Part shown: piece after piece, positions 8,384 to 18,279 of the stretch
Numbering within the stretch: the first letter of the stretch is position 1
Layout of the letters: the number at the start of each line of letters is the position of its first letter
Assembly (NCBI GenBank): GCA_963839095.1
Contig: CAWIUF010000001.1
Location: forward strand, 124,001 to 188,000
Direction: 5' to 3'
DNA from: Palsa-504 sp963839095
Lineage (GTDB): Bacteria; Actinomycetota; Actinomycetes; Streptosporangiales; Streptosporangiaceae
Length of the DNA stretch: 64,000 bases
The notes under the pieces: model-generated
Databases searched by the model: none
Told to the model about the DNA's origin: nothing
What the model saw: only the letters and a program-made list of their open reading frames with translations
Program-made: the position numbers and the translations under genes

Positions 8384-9420
8384 CGGAGCCTGATCCTCGG
8401 GTCGAGCGCGGCCTGCACCAGGTCCACGACCAGGTTGGCGGCCACGTAGATGATGGCGATGAACAGCGTGACGCCGACGATCGCCGGGGTGTCCAGCGTG
8501 GAGACCGCGGCCGCGGCGTAGCTGCCCAGCCCCGGCCAGTCGAAGATCGACTCCACCAGGAAGGTGTTGACGAGCGAGTAGGCGAACACGAGGGCCAGGA
8601 CGGCGGCCACCGGGTTCCACGCGAGCTTCATCGCGAAGGACCCGAACACGCTCCGTTCGGGAAAACCCAGGGCGCGGACCATCTGCACGTGCGCCTCGCC
8701 GACGGTGTCGAGGACCTGGGCGCGCGTCATCCGGGCGATCACCCCGGCCGGGTAAGCCGCCACGACCAGGGCGGGCAGGATCAGGTGCTCGAGCGTGCTG
8801 GTCAGCATCGGCCAGTTGCCGCTGATCAGCGCGTCGACCACCGGCAGCTGGGTGCGGGTGACCAGCGGGTGGGTGAAGACCAGGTTCGGGTCGTACTGGC
8901 CGGCCACCGGCAGCAGCCGCAGCCGCTGGGCGAAGACCAGCTGCAGGATCAGCGCCAGCCAGAAGATCGGCATGGACACGCCGAGCACCGAGCCGACCCG
9001 GATCAGGTGGTCGGACCAGCGGCCCGGCCACCGCGCGGCGATCAGGCCGAGCGGGACGCCGGCCAGCACCGCGAGGATCAGCGCGGCGATGACCAGCTCG
9101 AGCGTGGCCGGCGCGGCGACGCCGATGTCGGACAGCACCGGGCGGTGGGTGTGGATGGACGTCCCCCAGTTCCCGGTCACGATCCCGCCGAAGTACTTGC
9201 CGATCCGCACGATCAGCGGCTGGTCCAGGCCGAGGAACTGGCGGGCCCGGGCGAGCTGGGCGGCCGAGGCGTGCGGGCCCGCCCAGGACGCCGCCGGGTC
9301 GCCCGGCACCACGTCGGCGATGACGAACGTCAGGACCACGACGCCCGCCACGACGACGAGGGCCAGCGCCACCCGGCGGGTGCCGTAAAGGATCACGGAG
9401 CGTAGAGTCACTCGGGTCAC
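8380..9420 (-). CDS. ABC transporter permease (DppB-like)
   Basis: This 346-residue permease matches DppB/OppB: a first membrane helix (RRVALALVVVAGVVVLTFVIADVVPGDP), the periplasmic loop with LGLDQPLIVRIGKYFGGIVTGNWGTS, and the EAA loop QMVRALGFPERSVFGSFAMK. It starts at the GTG 9420, which overlaps the stop of the binding-protein gene (GTGA). An alternative in-frame GTG lies three codons later. The length and helix count are normal. Confidence 0.93.
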   Translation of the reverse strand: MTRVTLRSVILYGTRRVALALVVVAGVVVLTFVIADVVPGDPAASWAGPHASAAQLARARQFLGLDQPLIVRIGKYFGGIVTGNWGTSIHTHRPVLSDIGVAAPATLELVIAALILAVLAGVPLGLIAARWPGRWSDHLIRVGSVLGVSMPIFWLALILQLVFAQRLRLLPVAGQYDPNLVFTHPLVTRTQLPVVDALISGNWPMLTSTLEHLILPALVVAAYPAGVIARMTRAQVLDTVGEAHVQMVRALGFPERSVFGSFAMKLAWNPVAAVLALVFAYSLVNTFLVESIFDWPGLGSYAAAAVSTLDTPAIVGVTLFIAIIYVAANLVVDLVQAALDPRIRLR

Positions 9421-11006
9421 GGCTTCAGGTCGTACACGAAGACCACGTTGGGGTAGGCCGGGTTGACCACGAGGCCTGAGATCCCGCTGAGCATCGCGTA
9501 CTGGTAGTTGTCGTTGTACACCGGCACCAGCGGCGCCTGCTGCAGCACTGTTACCTGCATGTTCCGGTACGTCTGGGTGGCGGCGCCCTTGTTGGTGGCG
9601 ACTAGCTGCTCGATCCCGTTGATCTGCTTGTCGAGCGACGGGTTCGAGTAGTACGACATGTTGTAGTACGGCGGGCTCTCGGTTTCCAGCAGGCCCTGGA
9701 ACCAGGAGAACGGGTCGGGGTAGTCCGGCCACCAGTACTCCATGAAGATGTCCTGGTGCTGGGCGGCGTTGTTCGACTTGCCCTTGGCCCACTGGGTCGG
9801 CCAGGCCAGCGCCTGGACGGAGAGGTTCACGTTCAGCGCGGCCAGGTCCGACTTCATGATCGTCGCGACCACCTGCTCGTTGCTGTCACCCTGGGTGTAG
9901 GTGAGGCTCAGGTTGAGGGCCTTCTTCCCCGGGCCGTAGCCGGCCTGGCTGAGCAGCGCGGCCGCCTTGGCCTTGTCATGGGAGTACACCGGCAGGTCGC
10001 CGGAGTGCCCGAACATGCCCGGCGGGACCAGGCCGCTCGAGGCCACGCCCGCGCCGCGCAGGGCGGTGAGGATGCCCTGGTAGTCGATCGCGTACGAGAT
10101 CGCCTGGCGGACCGGCAGGGTGAGCGCCTTGACGTTGAGCTGGGCCAGCAGGTTCTGCCAGGACGCGGCCTGCACCAGCTTGATGGCGGAGTCGCCCTTG
10201 AACGAGGACCACAGCGAGGGGCTGATCTGCTCGATGAAGCTGACCTGGCCCGAGCGCAGCAGCTGCGCGGCCGTGCTGTCCTGCGGCACGACCCGGAACA
10301 CGACCTTGGTGAAGTGCGTGCCCGACCAGCCGCCCCAGTACTTGCCGAACTTGGTGAGGGTGACCTCGAGCTCCTGGCCCTTGTTCCAGGTCTGGGCGGT
10401 ATACGGCCCGGTGCCCGCGTCGTGCCCGGCGTTCAGCCAGCGGCAGCAGTTGCTGCCGCCGCCGCCCGCCTGCGTGTCGTAGATGTAGGCGGAGTAGTCG
10501 GCCGAGGCCTCCAGGGCCAGCGGGGACGGGTACTTCTGGTGCAGGACCAGCGTGTACTGGTCCGGCGTGTCGATCGTGGTGACCGCGCCCCAGACGTAGG
10601 AGGCGCCGCCGGCCAGCTTGATCGTGCGCTGGATCGCGGCCTTGGCCGCCTGCGCGGTCATCAGCCGGCCGGTGTGGAAGTAGACGCCGTGGCGCAGGTG
10701 GAAGGTCCAGGTCTTGCCGTCGGCCGACGCCGACCAGCTGGTGGCGAGCAGCGGCTCGACGGTCTTGGTGGCCGAGTCGTAGCGGGTGAGCGTCTCGTAC
10801 ATCTCGCTCATCGCGATGATGCCGTCCGAGTACTCGGTGGCCGGGTCCCAGCCGTCGACCATCACCGGGACGGTGGTGTCGTACGTGAACACCTGGTTGA
10901 CGGGCTGCGACTGCGTGCTCGCCGGGCTGCTCGACCCGGAGCAGGCGGCCAGCGCCAGGAGGGGCACGGTGGCGGCTGCGGCCAGCCAACCGCGGTGGCG
11001 CTTCAT
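9417..11006 (-). CDS. ABC transporter substrate-binding lipoprotein (family 5, DppA-like)
   Basis: This ~529-residue lipoprotein captures substrate outside the membrane and delivers it to the DppBC pore. The signal peptide MKRHRGWLAAAATVPLLALAAC ends in an LAAC lipobox, so Cys22 is the predicted lipidated residue. The family-5 solute-binding pattern follows: YETLTRYDSATKTVEPLLATSW, KTWTFHLRHGVYFHTG and the C-terminal EYWWPDYPDPFSWFQGL. Its ATG at 11006 is preceded by GGAGG. It lies 26 bases downstream of the hydantoinase-like gene and starts the transporter part of the operon. Substrate is unknown; context suggests an amide, peptide or hydantoin-like compound. Confidence 0.93.
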   Translation of the reverse strand: MKRHRGWLAAAATVPLLALAACSGSSSPASTQSQPVNQVFTYDTTVPVMVDGWDPATEYSDGIIAMSEMYETLTRYDSATKTVEPLLATSWSASADGKTWTFHLRHGVYFHTGRLMTAQAAKAAIQRTIKLAGGASYVWGAVTTIDTPDQYTLVLHQKYPSPLALEASADYSAYIYDTQAGGGGSNCCRWLNAGHDAGTGPYTAQTWNKGQELEVTLTKFGKYWGGWSGTHFTKVVFRVVPQDSTAAQLLRSGQVSFIEQISPSLWSSFKGDSAIKLVQAASWQNLLAQLNVKALTLPVRQAISYAIDYQGILTALRGAGVASSGLVPPGMFGHSGDLPVYSHDKAKAAALLSQAGYGPGKKALNLSLTYTQGDSNEQVVATIMKSDLAALNVNLSVQALAWPTQWAKGKSNNAAQHQDIFMEYWWPDYPDPFSWFQGLLETESPPYYNMSYYSNPSLDKQINGIEQLVATNKGAATQTYRNMQVTVLQQAPLVPVYNDNYQYAMLSGISGLVVNPAYPNVVFVYDLKP

Positions 11007-11031
11007 GGATGCCTCCGTTGTGCGTACTGCC

Positions 11032-12600
11032 TTAGCCGCCAAGAGTCCCGGCCGCCTTGACCCGGACCCGGACCGCGGGGGTGGTGAGGTAGGCCAGCGG
11101 GATCTCCTCGAGCTCGATGATCTGTACCGCTCCCGGGTCCGCGCCGGCCGCGACCGCGCGCTCGCGGGCCTCGTCCTGTGCTTCGTCGAGTATGGCCTGC
11201 CGGCCGCCCGCGCCGTAGTGGAAAATCCGGTCCACCTGCCCGCTAACCGACGCGATGGCGGCACCGACGGCGTTGGCCGCGTCGAAGTGCTCGGGCCTGA
11301 TGATCTCGCTGACGCCGGCGATGCGGTCGGGGACCAGGATGCTGCCGCCGCCCACCGCGATCAGCGGGCGGTCCTCCCGCGAGGTCTTCACCCGGTCGAT
11401 CGCGTCGGCCAGCATCACGTCGGCCCGGGCCAGCGCCTCGGCGAGCAGGCCGGTGCGGCCGTCCAGCCCGGGACCGGTCGCCCAGGTCGGCCCGGCCCGC
11501 CGCGACCGCGGCGTCGGTCAGCGTGGGCGTCGTCCCGCCGAAGACCAGCGCCTCCTGCGTGCAGCCGGTAGCCGACGCTGCGCGGGCCGACCTGGACGCC
11601 GTCCGCGGCCGGCGAGATCACGGTGCCGCCGCCGAGCGCGATCGTGACCAGGTCCGGCATCCGGAAGTTGGTCCGGATGCCGCCGATCTCGACCCCGTGC
11701 GAGGACTCCCGGGGAAAGCCGTTGACCAGCACGCCGACGTCGGTGGAGGTGCCGCCCACGTCGGCGACCAGGGCGTCGGAGCAGCCCGGTCAGGAAGGCC
11801 GCGCCGCGGACGCTGTTGGCCGGGCCGCTGCCGATGGTGAGCACCGGGTACCGCAGGGCCTGGTCCAGGCCCATCAGCGTGCCGTCGTTCTGGGCGAAGA
11901 ACGTCACCGGCGGCAGGCCGTGCGCGGTCAGCGCCTCCCGCATGGCCCGCGGCCACGTCGCGGGCCACCCCGGCCAGGGCGCCGTTGAGGATGGTGGCGT
12001 TCTCCCGCTCGAGCAGGCCGAGCGAGCCGATCTCGTGGCTGAGCGAGACGGTGCACCTCGCCGAGCTCGCGCTTGACCACCTCGGCCGCCAGCAGCTCGT
12101 GGCGCGCCGAGACCGGGGCGAACACGCTGGTGATCGCGAACGCCGTCGGCCGTGCTCGCCGACCTGGCCGAGGAACCGGGCGATGGCGTCGGTGTCGAGC
12201 GGCGACAGGTCCCGGCCGTCGAACTCGATCCCGCCGTCCACGATCGCGGCGCCCGACCGAGACCGCGCGGCGCAGGTCGGCGGGCCACTGAACATGGGCC
12301 GGATGCTGTGGGTGGCCGGGCCGCCGATCCTGATCACCGCGACCCGGCGCAGGTCGCGGCGCTCCAGCACGGCGTTGGTGGCGTGGGTGGTGCCGAGCAT
12401 GACGTGGGTGATCCGGCCGCGGGCTCGACCGCCGGGGCGCGCCGAGCACCGCGTCGATGGCCGCGACGATCCCGCCGGTGATGTCCGGCGTGCCGGGCAC
12501 CTTGGCCTTGGCGAGCACCCGGTCGGCGGCGTCCATGATCGACCGCGTCGGTGTTGGTGCCGCCGACGTCGATGCCGAGACGGCAGTCAGGCGCGGGCAC
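11032..12600 (-). CDS. hydantoinase/oxoprolinase (HyuA-like) family protein, many single-base shifts
   Basis: Read across the shifts this is a ~520-residue HyuA-type protein, an ATP-dependent ring-amide hydrolase relative with an actin-like fold. It keeps LGIDVGGTNTDAV (first phosphate loop), LGTTHATNAVLERR, the second nucleotide segment DVGGTSTDVGVL, and IALGGGTVISP and AVGGGSILVP near the end. Extra bases fall near 11468, 11566, 11786, 11951, 12056, 12146, 12152, 12256, 12440 and 12541, and one base is missing near 12286. Each correction restores a sensible frame, so I count one gene. The GTG at 12600 overlaps the DUF917 stop. No separate HyuB gene is present. Confidence 0.82.
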
Positions 12601-13678
12601 CGGCCAGCTCCTCCACGGGCACGTAGTCGAAGTCGTAGCCGAAGGCCCGCGGCCCGGCGAGCGTCGATGCCCGCGCCCGGTCCGCCAGACCGGGTCGCAG
12701 GCGAAGCGCGATCACCGTGACCCGCTGGCCGTAGGCGATCCGCTCGGTCGCGATCGCGTCGGCCGTCTCGGTGTCCAGCACGGTGATCAGGTCGGGCACC
12801 GAGGCGAGCACCCGGCCGCGCTCCAGCGCCACCAGGTTCTCGTTCTGCAGCTCCAGCCGGACCAGCCGGCCGGCGTCCGCGCCCAGGCCCTCGATGATCA
12901 CCGAGCCGCGCACGAACCCGCTGGTGGTGCGCCGCTCGACGTCGGCGATCTTGCCGGTGATCAGCCGGGACGCGCCGATCTCCGCGATCAGCGCGGCGAC
13001 CGGGTCGCCCTCGGCGCCGGCCGATCGCCTCGCCGATCCTGATCGCCAGCGAGACCGAGTTCCGCACGGTGCGCCGCGCGCGCCTGCGCCGCGGTCAGCG
13101 TGTACTCGGTCGAGCGACGCCGCCCCGCCGAACTCGACCGCCGCCGCCCGTTCCAGGCGCTCCATCCAGTCGCCGGAGATCGGTGCGGAAGACGATGACG
13201 TTGCCGCGCTCGTCGGTCATCACCGCCGGGCTCGGGCGAGATCCCGGCCAGGTGCATGGTGACCTGGGGCACCTCGGGGAAGGCGCGGCCCATGCCGTCG
13301 GCGTCCACCACCGGCAGGCCCATCCGCGCCGCCCAGGTGATCGGCAGCAGGCCGTTGCCGCCGCCGATCTCGCCGGCCATCAGCGCGGCGACCTGGCGCG
13401 CCGGTGAGGCGCTCCAGGTGGTCGCGCAGCCGGGCGCCCTCGTCGCCGTTCTCGATCTTCTCGATGCTGACGGTCGGCGCGCCGATCCCGCCGCACGGCA
13501 TGATCAGCGCGTCGTCGGGCAGTTCGTCCAGGTCGACCAGCGGGACCGGGCCGTAGTCCTCGGTGGCCTGCAGCGCCTGCAGCACGCCGATGTAGGTGTC
13601 GCCGCCGCCGCCGGCGCCGAGCACCGCGCAGCCGCGTGCCAGGGCACGCAACGAGGAAGGGTCCAGCAGGCGTTTCAT
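12587..13678 (-). CDS. DUF917 family protein, several single-base shifts
   Basis: This is a ~360-residue DUF917 protein, a family repeatedly found beside HyuA-type hydantoinases and thought to act with them, but without a proven reaction. The hallmark N-terminus is clear: ALARGCAVLGAGGGGDTY, then LIMPCGGIGAPTVSIEKIENG and AGEIGGGNGLLPI. The end keeps GPRAFGYDFDYVPVEEL. Extra bases lie near 12662, 12682, 12703, 13021, 13075, 13115, 13181, 13230 and 13401. The start is the ATG at 13678. It heads the operon that continues into HyuA and the ABC importer, and it faces away from a PucR-type regulator. Confidence 0.8.
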
Positions 13679-13722
13679 GATCAAGGCTAATGATCTCAGT
13701 GAGAGAAGGGCAGGCCGAGGGG

Positions 13723-13989
13723 TTACGCGCAATAATCCCTGAAACGTGACCGAGCGCTGCCCGTCAGGCGCGTCAGCTCGGCCCGGGTGATCTCCCGGCG
13801 CAGGTCTTCCGGTGTTCCGCGCGCGCACCACCCGCGGCGGGCTGGTCCGGGGCACGCGCGCGTAGTACTGCCCGGCGACACCGCGCCAGACGTACCAGCT
13901 GCGGGAACTCGCGAGCGAACGGCCTTCCACTCCGGGAGCACCGCCACGTCGTCGGCGGTATCCGTCACGGATTCGGTCTCGCGCTCCAT
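13723..13989 (-). CDS. small conserved actinobacterial protein (two probable shifts)
   Basis: This is an ~88-residue protein of unknown function. From the ATG at 13989 the first 22 residues are acidic (TDTADDVAVLPEWKAV). The next block reads well only in a neighbouring frame: SWYVWRGVAGQYYARVPRTSPPRVVRA. The end returns to the first frame as TPEDLRREITRAELTR. An extra base near 13822 and another near 13916 explain this. Small proteins with a W..WRG..G.YYAR..R.SPP.VVR core recur in actinomycetes, but I know no function. It lies just upstream of the DUF917 start. Confidence 0.55.
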   Translation of the reverse strand: MERETESVTDTADDVAVLPEWKAVRSRVPAAGTSGAVSPGSTTRACPGPARRGWCARGTPEDLRREITRAELTRLTGSARSRFRDYCA

Positions 13990-14157
13990 CGCTGCCCCTT
14001 GCGAAGTACCTAGATCTACGTCGTGAGCCGCACTCACGTCGCACGCGGAAGCTGGGAATGCACAGCAATGCTCGCATCCCCGGCCGCCGAAGGTAATGGG
14101 CAGATTGCACCGAGATGGCCGACCGATGTGTGCGATCAGCATAGGGTTAGCCTTGCC

Positions 14158-15694
14158 ATGCCTTCCGTTGACGAGATCCTCGCCAGCTCGCCGCTGTCCG
14201 GGCTGCGGCGGGTCAGCCGCCGCGGCGGGGACCGCAAGGTGACCGCGGTCCGGCTGGCCGAGCGATTCGCCGAGCTGGACGACGCCCCGGCCGACAGCTT
14301 CGTCGTGCTGTCCCGGGCGGCCTCGGCCGAGATCACCGGCTACCGGCTGGACATGGCCCTGCGCTGGGCGGCGATCCACGGCGTGGCCGCGCGTCGCGGC
14401 GTTCGCCGCCGAGTGAGTGGCAGCCCGCGGTGACCGCGCTGGACATCGCCGGGCCGGGCCGAGATCGCGCTGGTCTCGATCCCGGCCGACACCGACCTGG
14501 CCGCGCTGGTCCAGGCGGTCTACGCCGAGATCGGCGGCGGCGCCGGGCAGGCGCTCGGCCGCGCGCAGCAGGGCCTGGAGGCGGTGCAGCGGGCCGAGGC
14601 GGCGCCGGACCGGACGGCCCGCGGAGCTGGCCCGCGATCGGCCAGCCGTCGAGCTGGGCGACCGCCGAGTCGGCTTGCCCGCCCGGCCGAGTGGCCGCTC
14701 CGACGGTCGGGCACGGTCGGAGCGATGGGCAGTGCCGGTGCTCGCCGAGGAGACGCCGGCCGGCTACTTCACCGCGCCGGACGCCGGCGGCGAGGCTGGG
14801 CATCGCGGCCAGGCTGGTGCTGCACGCCGCGGCGGCCGCCGCGGCGCGGCTCCTCGACCTGGCCCGGCGGGCCCGGGAGACGCCCGGCCCGGTCCCGCAG
14901 CGAGCTGCTGGCCGAGCTGCTGATGTCGGAGTCGGCGATCAGCGAGGACCTGCTCGAGCGGGCCCGGCAGCTGGGCATCCCGGTGAGCGGCTGGCACGTG
15001 GCCGTCCGGATCGAGGCGGACGACCTGGACGAGGCGGAGCAGGACGAGGTCCGCCGGTTCGAGCTGCTCGAGGCGGCCGGCCAGGCGGCGCTGCAGGCCG
15101 CGGCCGCGGCGCGGCGGCACCTGGTACCTGTCCCGGATCGCCCGCGCCATCGTCCTGATCCGGGTGACGACCTCCGATCCGGGTCCGCAGGCGGGCTGCG
15201 GGCCGCCCGGTCGGCCGAGCGCGCGCTGCAGGCCATCGGCGCGCCGGCTGCCGGCGCTGCGGTTCCGGGCCGGGGTGGGGGCGGCGCACGAGGGCCCGAC
15301 GGGACTGCGGGCCTCGGCCGCCGAGGCCCGGGGCGCCCTGGCCGCGGCCCGGGCCGCGCGCCGGCCGGCCGGCGTCGCCGCGCACGACGCGGTGGGGGTC
15401 CGGCGGATGCTGATGGAGTGGTACGCCTCGGACACCGTCCGGGCCTCGGTGCGGGACCAGCTCGCGCCGCTGGAGAAGCTCGGCCCGGCCCGGGCCGAGA
15501 CCGCGATCCGGACGCTGGCCGCCTACCTGGACGAGCAGGGGTCGATCGTCAAGACCGCCGACCGGCTGCACCTGCACCGCAACGCGGTGACCAACCGGCT
15601 GCGCAGCATCACCGAGCTGCTCGACGTGGACCTCGACGATCCCGACCAGCGGCTCGCCCTGCAGCTCGCCTGCCGGGCCCGGCTGCTCGGGTAG
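14158..15694 (+). CDS. PucR/CdaR-type transcriptional regulator, many single-base shifts
   Basis: This regulator probably controls the divergent DUF917-HyuA-ABC operon. The first ~80 residues (VDEILASSPLSGLRRVSRRGGDRKVTAVRLAE, then FVVLSRAAS...YRLDMALRWAAIHGVAA) match the purine-catabolism PucR N-domain. The C-terminus has the PucR helix-turn-helix: TLAAYLDEQGSIVKTADRLHLHRNAVTNRLRSI. The middle (14.39-15.31 kb) changes frame repeatedly; for example, extra bases near 14393, 14424, 14456 and 14622 restore VAAFAAEEWQPAVTALDIAG and AEIALVSIPADTDLAALVQAVY. Total length is about 510 residues, normal for PucR proteins. The ATG at 14158 follows a short divergent gap. Confidence 0.78.
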
Positions 15695-15841
15695 GGTGCA
15701 TCAGGCAGGCTGCGGTCGGCTTTCACGGCTGTCGCACTAGTGCTGCTGGGTAACATCAAGGCCGTTCGGTCGTCATGCTCTTGATCTTGGGACCGACAGC
15801 GCCGCCGATCGCGACGTCACCCGCCTCTTGAGTAACATGCG

Positions 15842-15898
15842 ATTCAGTGGTTGTGACTTTCTACCGAATAGAGCGGGTACGTTGCCAGACCACTGAAT
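15842..15898. repeat. 57-nt palindromic repeat, copy 2 (arms start ATTCAGTGGT)
   Basis: It begins ATTCAGTGGTTG and ends CCACTGAAT, with ACC/GGGTAC pairing further in and the 8-nt loop GAATAGAG. The outer ten bases pair perfectly. The size, loop and outer arms match the element at 4827-4884, 11 kb away. It lies between two convergent genes, where a bidirectional terminator would be useful. Confidence 0.75.
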
Positions 15899-15912
15899 TG
15901 CGAAGCCCCTTA

Positions 15913-16732
15913 TTAGGGCTTGCGGGCGACGCCGGCGTAGCTGTCGACCTCGCGGGGCTCCTCCTCGGCGTCCCTGACGTCGGGCCGCCACCGGGAGGTG
16001 CTGAGCACGCCGGGCGGCACCAGGTCCAGGCCGTCGAAGTACGCGGTGATCTGCTCCGGGCTGCGCAGGTGGTAGGAGCTGGCCGAGTTCTGGTTGTAGA
16101 CCGCGATGGCCTGGTTCATCTCGGGGTTGGTGTCGGTGCCGTCGACGAGGGCCAGGTAGCTGCCGGACGGCAGCGCCGCGAGCAGCCGGGTCACGATCGA
16201 GCCGGGCTCGTCGGTAGTCGTCGATCTGGCCCAGGATGCCCAGCATCATCAGCGCGACGGGCTGGCCGAGGTCCAGGGTCGCGGCGGCCTCGCGCAGGAT
16301 CCGGTCCGGGTCGCGCACGTCGGCTTCGATGTAGCTCGTCACGCCGCCGGGGGCGCTGGTCAGCAGGGCCTGGGCGTGCACCAGCACCAGCGGGTCGTTG
16401 TCGACGTAGACGATCCGCGATTCGGGGGCCAGCTGCTGGGCGATCTGGTGGGTGTTGTTCGCGGTGGGCAGGCCGGTGCCGATGTCCAGGAACTGCCGGA
16501 TGCCCGCCTCGCCGGCCAGGTAGCGTACCGCGCGGCCGAGGAACCGGCGTTGCACCCGGGCGTTGTGGGCGATGGCGGGGAACATCTTCAGGATCAGGTC
16601 GCCCGTCTCGCGGTCGGCCGCGAAGTTGTCCTTCCCGCCCAGCAGGTAGTTCCACACCCGGGCCGAATGCGCCTCGCTCGTGTCGAGCTGGGGCGGCGGC
16701 CCTTCTCCGTCGGTCGACGACCTGCCAGTCAC
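15913..16732 (-). CDS. DUF574 family SAM-dependent methyltransferase (one frameshift)
   Basis: This actinomycete methyltransferase family has no assigned substrate. The family opening SARVWNYLLGGKDNFAADRE is followed by RFLGRAVRYLAGEAGIRQFLDIGTGLPT (SAM-binding motif I) and RIVYVDNDPLV (motif II). After an extra C near 16211 the frame resumes at SIVTRLLAALPSGSYLALVD and continues through SPEQITAYFDGLDLVPPGV to ARKP. Length is ~272 residues as usual. A second, intact paralogue lies at 21593-22402. The gene ends 15 bases from the palindromic repeat. Confidence 0.88.
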
Positions 16733-16917
16733 GGCCTGAGCCTCCTGTATGCGCGCCCATGGTCACGATCCCCCGGATCGTACCTTTCGCCGGGGCGAGC
16801 AAAGCCTATCCGCCGACCGCGACCCGCTCACCTCGCACCCGGCGATCGCCGGACGGCGCCACGCGGACGGGTCCAGGATAGGTACCAGGCGGTCATGCCT
16901 GAACGGAACGGAGGCTC

Positions 16918-17745
16918 ATGGAACCCGATCACCGCGTACCCGGCCCGGGTCGCCGCGTCCTGGCCTGGGGCGCGGTCGCGGTCGCCGGGCTGGTGCTGGC
17001 CCTGGTGCCGGCGACGGGCTCCGCGCTGCCTGCGGCGGGGACCACGGTGACCGGCGCCGGGCGGGCCGCCGTGACGGTCCGCGGGCCGCTGGCGGGCAAG
17101 GTCATCGGGATCGACCCGGGGCACAACGGCCTGAACTACACCAGCCCCGCGTTCCTCAACCGCAAGGTCTGGAACGGCCGGGCGTGGGAAGGGTGCGACA
17201 CCACCGGGACCCAGACCGCGGGCGGCTACACCGAAGCCCGGTTCAACTGGAACGTGGCGACGTACCTGCGCGCGGACCTGAAGGCGATGGGGGCCCGGGT
17301 GGTGATGACCCGGTCCGGCAATCACGGCCGCGGGCCGTGCGTGGACCAGCGTGCCCGGATCCTGAACCGGGCGCACGCGAACGTGTCCATCGACATCCAC
17401 GCCGACTACGGGCCGCCCGGCGGGCGCGGCTTCACCGTCCTGGACCCGGTGGCGGACGGGCCGAACAACAAGGTGATCAGCTCATCGGCCCGGTTCGGCC
17501 GCGACGTCCACGCGATGATGCTCAAGGACACCAGGATGCGGATCAGCGACTACTACGGCCGTAACGGCTACATCAGCCGCGATGACCTGGCCGGACTGAA
17601 CCTCACCACCATGCCGAAGGTCCTGGTCGAGACCGGCAACATGCACAACGCGGCCGACGCCGCGCTGCTGGTGCGGCCCGCCGTCCAGCGCGGCATCGCG
17701 GCCGCGCTGGCCGCGGCGATCGCCCGGTTCCTGGCCGGGCGCTGA
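16918..17745 (+). CDS. N-acetylmuramoyl-L-alanine amidase (Amidase_3, zinc), exported
   Basis: This ~275-residue enzyme cleaves the amide between MurNAc and the stem peptide outside the membrane. An N-terminal segment (VLAWGAVAVAGLVLALVPATGSAL, ~18-40) serves as signal or anchor. The Amidase_3 domain begins at KVIGIDPGHNG (zinc His), with the zinc Glu in GYTEARFNW and the second His in VSIDIHADYG; the catalytic Glu lies in VLVETGNMHN. The ATG at 16918 has GGAACGGAGG just upstream. It is transcribed alone, divergent from the methyltransferase and convergent with the PASTA gene. Confidence 0.92.
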   Translation: MEPDHRVPGPGRRVLAWGAVAVAGLVLALVPATGSALPAAGTTVTGAGRAAVTVRGPLAGKVIGIDPGHNGLNYTSPAFLNRKVWNGRAWEGCDTTGTQTAGGYTEARFNWNVATYLRADLKAMGARVVMTRSGNHGRGPCVDQRARILNRAHANVSIDIHADYGPPGGRGFTVLDPVADGPNNKVISSSARFGRDVHAMMLKDTRMRISDYYGRNGYISRDDLAGLNLTTMPKVLVETGNMHNAADAALLVRPAVQRGIAAALAAAIARFLAGR

Positions 17746-17759
17746 CGCCGCGGTCCCGG

Positions 17760-18279
17760 TCAGCTGGCGATGGGTACGCCCAGCGTGATCCGCCCGTTCA
17801 CGGCCACGCGGGCTCCCGGGGCGGGGAGCTGAGCGATGACGATTCCCGGGGTCCCGGATCCGGATACTTTGCCCGCAGGCTCGGTTTGGCTGACCGGCCG
17901 GACGATGATGTCGGCCGGGGGAACACGGAACGGATCACCGCCTCGGCCGCCTGCAGCTTCAGCCCGGTGACATCGGGCATCAGGACGGTGGTCACGCTGC
18001 CCCGCGCCGAAGACGTAGCGCTCGCATGGCTGGCCGTGGCGGGCGCCGCCGGGCCCCTTCCCGGCGCGGTCCCCGGGCCTCCTCCGGAGAGCGCCAGGGG
18101 TACCGCCACCGCGACGGCGGCGATCGCTCCCGTACACGCGGCCAGCCCGGCGGCCCTGGCCCGCTGCCGCCGGGCGGCCCGCCGGATCCGGGCCTGAGCG
18201 TCCGGCCACGGCGGCAGGGACCATCCCGGATCGAGCAGCAGCTCGCGGAGCCTGCCCTCGGGGCTGTCGTCATCCGCAT
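17760..18279 (-). CDS. membrane protein with C-terminal PASTA-like domain, partner of SigE (two shifts)
   Basis: This gene overlaps the sigma-factor end and probably encodes its membrane-bound partner or anti-sigma factor. From the ATG at 18279 one missing base restores DDDSPEGRLRELLLDPGWSLPPWPDAQ, a cytosolic part of ~50 residues. A membrane segment follows (AAGLAACTGAIAAVAVAVPLAL). The outside part has one PASTA-type module, VLMPDVTGLKLQAAEAVI...DIIVRPV, ending in GARVAVNGRITLGV. A missing C in a C-run near 17920 explains the second break. PASTA modules usually bind peptidoglycan fragments or beta-lactams; that link is inference here. Confidence 0.68.

Noticed and set aside
11415..15694. 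Programmed ribosomal frameshifting as the explanation for the broken frames
   Set aside because: The shifts are far too many, lack slippery sites and shared signals, and affect unrelated genes. Base-calling or assembly errors are simpler.
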